The notes under the pieces: model-generated
The model's input: only the letters and a program-made list of their open reading frames with translations
Databases searched by the model: none
What the model was told of the DNA's origin: nothing
In this document: positions 41,926 through 46,946 of the stretch, one piece after another
Numbering within the stretch: position 1 is the first letter of the stretch
Layout: every line of letters begins with the position of its first letter
Origin: Anabaena catenula FACHB-362
Lineage (GTDB): Bacteria; Cyanobacteriota; Cyanobacteriia; Cyanobacteriales; Nostocaceae
Assembly (NCBI RefSeq): GCF_014698735.1
Contig: NZ_JACJTQ010000041.1
Coordinates: 1-46,946 of the forward strand
Direction: 5' to 3'
Length of the DNA: 46,946 bases
Position numbers and translations under genes: made by a program

Positions 41926-44451
41926 ATGCTGACATCTCCAGAAATTGTTACATGGCTACAAGAACGTACAACTCTAGGCATTCTCTCATCTGAGGTATTG
42001 AATGCGATGCCTGCGGCCATAGAAGAAACCGTTATTCCCGCTGGAAAAAACCTCGTTACTGAAGGAATATCCCCAAAAGCCCTCTATATTCTCGTAAATG
42101 GTCAAATAGAAAGCGATAATGTCTGTGGGTTCCTTCCTGGTGCAGTCATTCACCTCAAAGAAATACTCTTAGATGAATTAACCCCATTCACAATTACCAC
42201 CCTCACAGAATGTCATCTCTGGGTTATCCCCCGCGCCAAATTCCAGGATTTAGTCAGTCAATACCCAGAAATTAGCCAAGCTTTGTCTCGTCTATTAGCT
42301 CAAGAATTGGCTCAGTTAGCATCTGCGTTAACCTACGAACAAGAGCGTTCTCTCGCTTTGCGACCCTATCTAGTCACCAAAGCCCAACGGGGAATTGTGG
42401 GTACAAGTCGGTATGCTGTCAAGTTACGAGAGCAAATTCGCAAAGCTACACACGACAAGAAATCTGTAGTTATCTTTGGAGAACCTGGTTTAGACAAAGA
42501 TAATATCGCCGCCCTAATTCACTATAGTTCCCCCCAACGACGACAACCGATTATTAAACTTAATTGTGGCATTCTCCAACATAGCGGTGCAGATTTATTT
42601 GGTCGTGCTGGTGGTAAACCAGGACTGTTGGAATGGTTGGGAGCGGGTACTCTCATTCTCAACAATATCCAAGAATTACCCACAGAATTATTACCGAGTT
42701 TGATACAGCTACTCAAAACAGGGACATATTCCCCTACCACTCGTCCTGAAGATCCAGCTGCTGAACCTCGCACCAGTAACGCCCGGATTCTCATGGTGTC
42801 AGAAAAAACTTTATCAACTGTTGAGCGCTGTGTTGGACATAGTATTAAAGTCCCGCCGTTACGGGTACGGAAAGCGGATATTAAAGTGCAGGTGGAATAT
42901 TACGCTGGTCTTTATGTTCGTTCCAGAGGTTTAGCGAAACCACGGATGACTCCAGAAGCTTTACGCAGCCTTCAGTCCTATGATTTTCCCGGAAACCTCA
43001 AAGAACTCAAAAATATCGTTGAACGCGCCATAGTGCAAGCGGGAACAGGCAGAGAATTAACACCCGAACTCTTTTGGGCTACCCAACCCAAGCAACAGCA
43101 ATTTCGGGTAAATTTATTAAATGCCTATCCAGGGTTGCGGCGATTTCTGCGAAGTCCTTGGTGGCCGGAACGTATCAACTATGGTTTTACAGTCATAGCC
43201 TTTCCCTTGATTGTGGCTGTGTTGTTTATGGGACCGCAAACACGCGATCGCAATTTTGCTTTAAATATGTTTTGGGCTTGGTGGTGGCCTTTCTCGCTGT
43301 TGATATTTCCCTTTTTAGGGCGGGTCTGGTGTTCCGTTTGTCCATTTATGATTTATGGAGAAATCACCCAAAAGCTATCTTTGATATTATTTCCGCGCAC
43401 ACTCCAACGCTGGCCGAGAGAAAAAGCTGAAAAATGGGGTGGCTGGTTTTTATTTGGTTTATTTACCCTCATTTTCCTCTGGGAAGAACTTTGGCATTTA
43501 GAAAATACAGCTTATCTTTCGGCTTGGTTACTATTATTAATTACCGCCGGCGCAATGATTTGTTCTGCAATTTTTGAGCGGCGGTTTTGGTGTCGCTATC
43601 TCTGTCCTATTGGTGGAATGAATGGTTTATTTGCTAAACTCTCAATGACCGAACTTCGCGCTGAACAAGGTATCTGTTCTGCCAGTTGCACAACTTATCA
43701 ATGTTATAAAGGCGGAGTGCAAAAAGGCGAAGGTTTAGAAACTAACGGCTGTCCTATATATTCCCACCCAGCCCAGTTAGAAGAAAACCGCGATTGTGTT
43801 CTGTGCATGACTTGTTTAAAAGCTTGTCCCCATCGTTCTGTAGCCTTCAACTTACGTCCTCCTGGAATTGAATTGTGGACAACTCATACCCCCCGCAGTT
43901 ATGAAGTGGCATTATTATTTTTACTCTTGGGTGGGGTATATTTACATCGTTTACCAGAATTACAAACTTTGTTAGGTTTAGAACTAGATTTAAACCAGTT
44001 TATGCCACATTTAGGTTTATCGCTGTTGGCGTTAATTATTCCTGTGGCTGTTCCTTTTGGGGCATATAAATTAATGCAACTTTTTTACTGGCTGGGAAAA
44101 TCCAAGATGCAAACATCTTCTAAACCTAGACCTTTTATCGAACTTGTTTATGGTTATTTACCTTTGATATTGGGGGGCAATTTAGCGCATTATTTACGTT
44201 TGGGTTTAAATGAAGGAGGGCGAATTTTGCCCGTGACTTTTGCAACTTTTGGTTTAAATGGTGAACAGTTGCCAATATTGGTAGCACATCCAGCTGTGAT
44301 TGCATTTTTACAAGGTTCTACCTTGGTGTTTTCTGTGCTGTTAACGATAGTTTTAACACAAAAAATTGCTCGACAACCCTTACGGATGCTGCTTTGGCAA
44401 CACTTGGGATCTGTTGTTTTAGGTAGCAGTATGTGGATGTTGATTGTGTGA
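41926..44451 (+). CDS. cNMP-like sensor / pseudo sigma-54 AAA+ / membrane polyferredoxin fusion
   Basis: An 841-aa protein with three parts. Residues 15-134 resemble a cyclic-nucleotide-binding beta-roll (VIPAGKNLVTEGISPKALYI), without the GE...R phosphate cassette. Residues 157-385 resemble the AAA+ domain of sigma-54 activators (PIIKLNCGIL, VPPLRVRKADI, SYDFPGNLKELKNIVERAIV). Walker A is altered (GEPGLDKD, Lys191), Walker B reads LILNN (Asn246-Asn247) instead of DE, the GAFTGA loop is missing and there is no HTH. The rest is a NapH/NosR-like membrane iron-sulfur protein with WCSVCP (Cys469, 472), WCRYLCP (Cys556, 560), further Cys near 595, CVLCMTCLKACP (Cys624, 627, 630, 634) and about eight transmembrane helices. 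Start 41926 has GGAG 5 nt upstream; the ATG at 41812 is weaker. Cyanobacteria lack sigma-54, so a transcription role is unlikely. Confidence 0.85.
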   Translation: MLTSPEIVTWLQERTTLGILSSEVLNAMPAAIEETVIPAGKNLVTEGISPKALYILVNGQIESDNVCGFLPGAVIHLKEILLDELTPFTITTLTECHLWVIPRAKFQDLVSQYPEISQALSRLLAQELAQLASALTYEQERSLALRPYLVTKAQRGIVGTSRYAVKLREQIRKATHDKKSVVIFGEPGLDKDNIAALIHYSSPQRRQPIIKLNCGILQHSGADLFGRAGGKPGLLEWLGAGTLILNNIQELPTELLPSLIQLLKTGTYSPTTRPEDPAAEPRTSNARILMVSEKTLSTVERCVGHSIKVPPLRVRKADIKVQVEYYAGLYVRSRGLAKPRMTPEALRSLQSYDFPGNLKELKNIVERAIVQAGTGRELTPELFWATQPKQQQFRVNLLNAYPGLRRFLRSPWWPERINYGFTVIAFPLIVAVLFMGPQTRDRNFALNMFWAWWWPFSLLIFPFLGRVWCSVCPFMIYGEITQKLSLILFPRTLQRWPREKAEKWGGWFLFGLFTLIFLWEELWHLENTAYLSAWLLLLITAGAMICSAIFERRFWCRYLCPIGGMNGLFAKLSMTELRAEQGICSASCTTYQCYKGGVQKGEGLETNGCPIYSHPAQLEENRDCVLCMTCLKACPHRSVAFNLRPPGIELWTTHTPRSYEVALLFLLLGGVYLHRLPELQTLLGLELDLNQFMPHLGLSLLALIIPVAVPFGAYKLMQLFYWLGKSKMQTSSKPRPFIELVYGYLPLILGGNLAHYLRLGLNEGGRILPVTFATFGLNGEQLPILVAHPAVIAFLQGSTLVFSVLLTIVLTQKIARQPLRMLLWQHLGSVVLGSSMWMLIV

Positions 44452-44460
44452 AAGATTAAT

Positions 44461-44582
44461 TGTCTGAATCAGGATTTACAGGATTTAAGGATTTAGAGGA
44501 TTTAAGGATTAACAAGATTTCCTATTTATCAAGAATCATTCATCCTGTTCATCCTTTAATCTTGAGAATCCTGATTCAGACA
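44461..44582. repeat. MITE-like element with 16-bp terminal inverted repeats
   Basis: TGTCTGAATCAGGATT (44461-44476) and AATCCTGATTCAGACA (44567-44582) are exact inverted copies enclosing 90 nt rich in GGATTTA and CATCCT motifs. The element is 122 bp and non-coding. It resembles dispersed AATCAGGATTT repeats seen in many bacterial genomes. Confidence 0.72.
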
Positions 44583-44591
44583 TTTTCATTT

Positions 44592-45827
44592 TTAAGGAGT
44601 GCGAATATAACCATATTTGTGTCCCATTTGGACTGGTTTTAATCCCTCTTGTAAGGATTGTGCTTCCTTAGACTTGGCTTCAGACTCGTCTTTCTCAAAT
44701 TCTAGTGTGAAGACAATTTTGCCTGTTTTATCTATATAGCCTGATTCGTCACCAATTTGAATCCTTGCTAAACCTTTGTGAAAATCACCCACTATATAAT
44801 AGTCTTCCAAACTATAGAATTTAGGTGCGATAACAATTTCACCTGTTCTATCTATATAGCCCCATTTACCGCCAATTTCAACACTTGCTAAACCTTCGTT
44901 AAAGTTACCAACTTTATTAAATTGTGGGGGGATAAAAATTTTACCTGCTTTATCTATATAGCCCCATTTACCGCCAATTTCAACACTTGCTAAACCTTCG
45001 TTAAAGCTACCAACTTCGTCAAATTGAAGCGGAATAACAATTTTACCTGTTTCATCTATATAGCCATATTTGAAGTCACTATTAAACTCACTCAGCTTAA
45101 TATAATTTCTGACATCAGCCAATCCTTCATGAAAGTTACCAGCTTCATAAAATTGGGGTGTAATAACAGTTTTACCTGTTTTATCTACATAGCCATATTT
45201 ATCACCAACTTTAGCTGGTCTTAATTCTTCTTCAACAGAATCAGCTTTTTCAGACGTGAGTGATATCAGAATTTTAATTTTACCTGTTTTATCTACATAG
45301 CCATATTCATCACCAATTCTAATTTTAGCTAAACCTTTGTGAAAGTTATCAGCTTGTCCAAATTGTGTGGGAATAACAATTTTACCTGTTTTATCTATAT
45401 ATCCATATTTATAATAGCCATGTTCATCACCAATTTTAACCTTAGCGAACCCTTCATGAAATTCATAAATATCAATCGAATCAAATTGTGTGGGAATAAC
45501 AATTTTACCTGTTTTATCTATATATCCATATTTATAACCAATTCTAACCTTAGCTAAACCTTCATGAAATTCATCAATCAAATCAAATTGTATGGGGATA
45601 ACAGTTTTACCTGTTTTGTCTATATAGCCATATTTATCAGAAATTTTAACCTTGGCTAACCCTTGATAAAAATAATCAGCTTCATCGAATTTCGGCGCAA
45701 TCACTAAATAAGAATTGAGGGCAAAAATAATACTGGATAATATACATAGGAAAGGAATTAATAGTCCAACTCCTAGTCCAATACCTACTAATTTAATACT
45801 CTGTTGTTTTTCGCTTTGCAATAGCAT
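44592..45827 (-). CDS. WG-repeat protein with membrane anchor
   Basis: A 411-aa protein. An N-terminal hydrophobic helix (about 15-40) is followed by about ten WG-type repeats built on (K/E)YGYIDKTGKIVIPxQFDxxxxFxEGLAxVxIG, each about 30-45 residues. Two repeats (SVEIGGKWGYID) are nearly identical, while one insert (SLTSEKADSVEEELRPAKVG) and the C-terminal part are divergent. WG repeats likely form a beta-propeller-like or solenoid domain outside the membrane; no catalytic function is known. The start is well supported by AAGGTGA. It lies beside a further membrane protein on the same strand. Confidence 0.85.
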   Translation of the reverse strand: MLLQSEKQQSIKLVGIGLGVGLLIPFLCILSSIIFALNSYLVIAPKFDEADYFYQGLAKVKISDKYGYIDKTGKTVIPIQFDLIDEFHEGLAKVRIGYKYGYIDKTGKIVIPTQFDSIDIYEFHEGFAKVKIGDEHGYYKYGYIDKTGKIVIPTQFGQADNFHKGLAKIRIGDEYGYVDKTGKIKILISLTSEKADSVEEELRPAKVGDKYGYVDKTGKTVITPQFYEAGNFHEGLADVRNYIKLSEFNSDFKYGYIDETGKIVIPLQFDEVGSFNEGLASVEIGGKWGYIDKAGKIFIPPQFNKVGNFNEGLASVEIGGKWGYIDRTGEIVIAPKFYSLEDYYIVGDFHKGLARIQIGDESGYIDKTGKIVFTLEFEKDESEAKSKEAQSLQEGLKPVQMGHKYGYIRTP

Positions 45828-45883
45828 AGATTCACCTTTTAATTTTCAATTGACGTAATTTAATGCAAGTTTAGCTTAATCTT

Positions 45884-46946
45884 CTATGGCTTAATTAAAG
45901 ATTCCTCAGACTGGCGATATTTAGCAATTAATTGACGGTGGCTAATTGGTGAATAAAATAACATAGCAAGTGTGGGTAAACTTGTTCCAGTTAGAGCTAA
46001 CAAAATCAAAGGATTTAGAAAACCAATTATTATACCAATTCCTGCACTAGCCCCAAACCCTGTTACCAGTAGTAAAAGTCTACCCATAACCGAATCTTCA
46101 GCTAAGTCCACAGCCACAAAATTTACAACCCGATAAAAAACCCAATATACAACCCAACACACACCCCAAGTGAAAACACCCACTAGAACGAAAGGTATAG
46201 CCGCGTTGAAAATCGAACCCACAACCTGCCAAACTAGATCAAAACCGCTATGATTAACTGCAAGTTTAAGTATATTCCCAACCACACTTCCAACCACAAG
46301 ACCAACCGCAGCCCCAGCTACAGAAACAGCTACAGCCAAAGCCACAACTTCACCCACAATATATGAATATGAATACGAAGTTTCTTTTGTATTTACTACT
46401 TTAGTAAAACTCCAAATCACACCCAGGAGTGTAACAACACCCCACACCCCAAGCATAGAGAGTATCCCCTCATATCCCAAATTTTGTAATAACCAAATAG
46501 TAACCGGAGTTATGGCATAAGTAATAAACAAACTTGTAACCATAGCTACTACCGCAGCTATTGAAAACAGTTTAATTAATCCTGCATAAGATACTTCTCG
46601 CTTCTCAATCAGTAAAGCCGCTGTCTGCACCTTCACCGTTAAAGTATGACTTGCTGGATAAGCATTACTATGGAAAATAAGTTGACGTTTATACTGCTTA
46701 TCTGCCATCAATTTACTCGTATCTACTTCAACCTGACAACGAGTATGATTCCCGTTAAACTGAGCAGGTGTCACCGAAATCCAAGCATGATTATCTGGAG
46801 TATGTGGAGGGTCTTGAGGATGAGGTGCAACTTCCCATTTACCTTCTAGCAAAGTATCTGGAATGGGGTTTTTAACTGTGAAACTTTGCGTTATTTTTTC
46901 CCCTAACCTATTCGCTTTAAACTCCAACACCGTTTCACTAAAATCA
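45884..46946 (-). CDS. Membrane protein, 5' end outside the window
   Basis: The frame stays open to the window edge (codons before 46930 read DFSET), so the N-terminus is missing. The visible part begins with an immunoglobulin-like beta domain (about 100 aa: LGEKITQSFTVKNPIPDTLL, HAWISVTPAQFNGNHTRCQV), which resembles a cyanobacterial module I have seen on multi-domain proteins such as kinases; that link is uncertain. About six hydrophobic helices follow (about 110-335), with a Gly/Val/Ala-rich middle. The C-terminus is short and polar. No catalytic motif is visible in this part. Confidence 0.6.
   Translation of the reverse strand, partial: DFSETVLEFKANRLGEKITQSFTVKNPIPDTLLEGKWEVAPHPQDPPHTPDNHAWISVTPAQFNGNHTRCQVEVDTSKLMADKQYKRQLIFHSNAYPASHTLTVKVQTAALLIEKREVSYAGLIKLFSIAAVVAMVTSLFITYAITPVTIWLLQNLGYEGILSMLGVWGVVTLLGVIWSFTKVVNTKETSYSYSYIVGEVVALAVAVSVAGAAVGLVVGSVVGNILKLAVNHSGFDLVWQVVGSIFNAAIPFVLVGVFTWGVCWVVYWVFYRVVNFVAVDLAEDSVMGRLLLLVTGFGASAGIGIIIGFLNPLILLALTGTSLPTLAMLFYSPISHRQLIAKYRQSEESLIKP

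Noticed and set aside
45024-45557. Frames opposite the WG repeats with repeated NNNFTCFIYI
   Set aside because: They mirror the WG repeat period and carry no start or folding features.

Overview
The window reads as chromosomal DNA of a filamentous, probably heterocyst-forming cyanobacterium (Nostoc/Anabaena/Calothrix type). The evidence is: many HIP1-like octamers (GCGATCGC) inside genes; heptameric short tandem repeats between genes (AACAGGG, TCAGGAG, GGTGATT, CCTGTCA, CATTGGT); a kaiABC clock cluster whose KaiA is reduced to the C-terminal domain, as known from Anabaena/Nostoc; a XisH/XisI pair; a Ycf20-like protein; a photosystem II S4-domain protein; and several pentapeptide-repeat proteins. 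The sequence is AT-rich. The species cannot be named from it.

Layout. 0-1.4 kb: glycerate kinase and a Ycf20-like protein (minus). 1.9-7.4 kb: a plus-strand cluster of putative lipoprotein, MoxR AAA+ ATPase, a small antitoxin-like protein, DUF58 protein and TgpA-type membrane transglutaminase. 7.5-10.1 kb: a secreted protein and a GT39-type membrane glycosyltransferase. 10.2-13.5 kb: a hybrid histidine kinase with CBS input and degenerate receiver domains. 14.6-17.1 kb: kaiA (short), kaiB, kaiC. 17.2-22.2 kb: a TolC-like outer-membrane efflux protein with a clear terminator, two conserved hypotheticals, the PSII S4 protein and a short-chain dehydrogenase. 22.6-29.1 kb, accessory in character: a membrane pentapeptide protein, a gene remnant, tRNA-Val(GAC), a RAYT-type transposase between two inverted 50-bp REP pairs, cobK with a DUF1636 protein, and a large NACHT-pentapeptide NTPase. 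Two inverted copies of a 77-bp repeat bracket this region. 29.2-33.7 kb: envelope proteins and an RDD-pentapeptide protein. 33.8-36.0 kb: gmd and a GT4 glycosyltransferase. 36.3-40.2 kb: ene-reductase, rubrerythrin, a small membrane protein and an MFS transporter. 40.2-40.9 kb: xisI/xisH. 41.9-44.5 kb: an unusual fusion of a cyclic-nucleotide-binding-like domain, a degenerate sigma-54-activator-like AAA+ domain and a NapH/NosR-like membrane polyferredoxin. 44.6 kb to the end: a WG-repeat protein and a membrane protein cut by the window edge.

Working units. Kai proteins form the circadian oscillator. MoxR, DUF58 and TgpA recur together in bacteria and probably act on the envelope. gmd and the GT4 enzyme probably feed a surface polysaccharide. 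cobK and DUF1636 belong to the cobalamin context. The best candidates for undescribed biology are the sensor/pseudo-AAA+/polyferredoxin fusion at 41926-44451 and its palindrome-rich leader, then the NACHT-pentapeptide protein and the RAYT/REP unit next to tRNA-Val.
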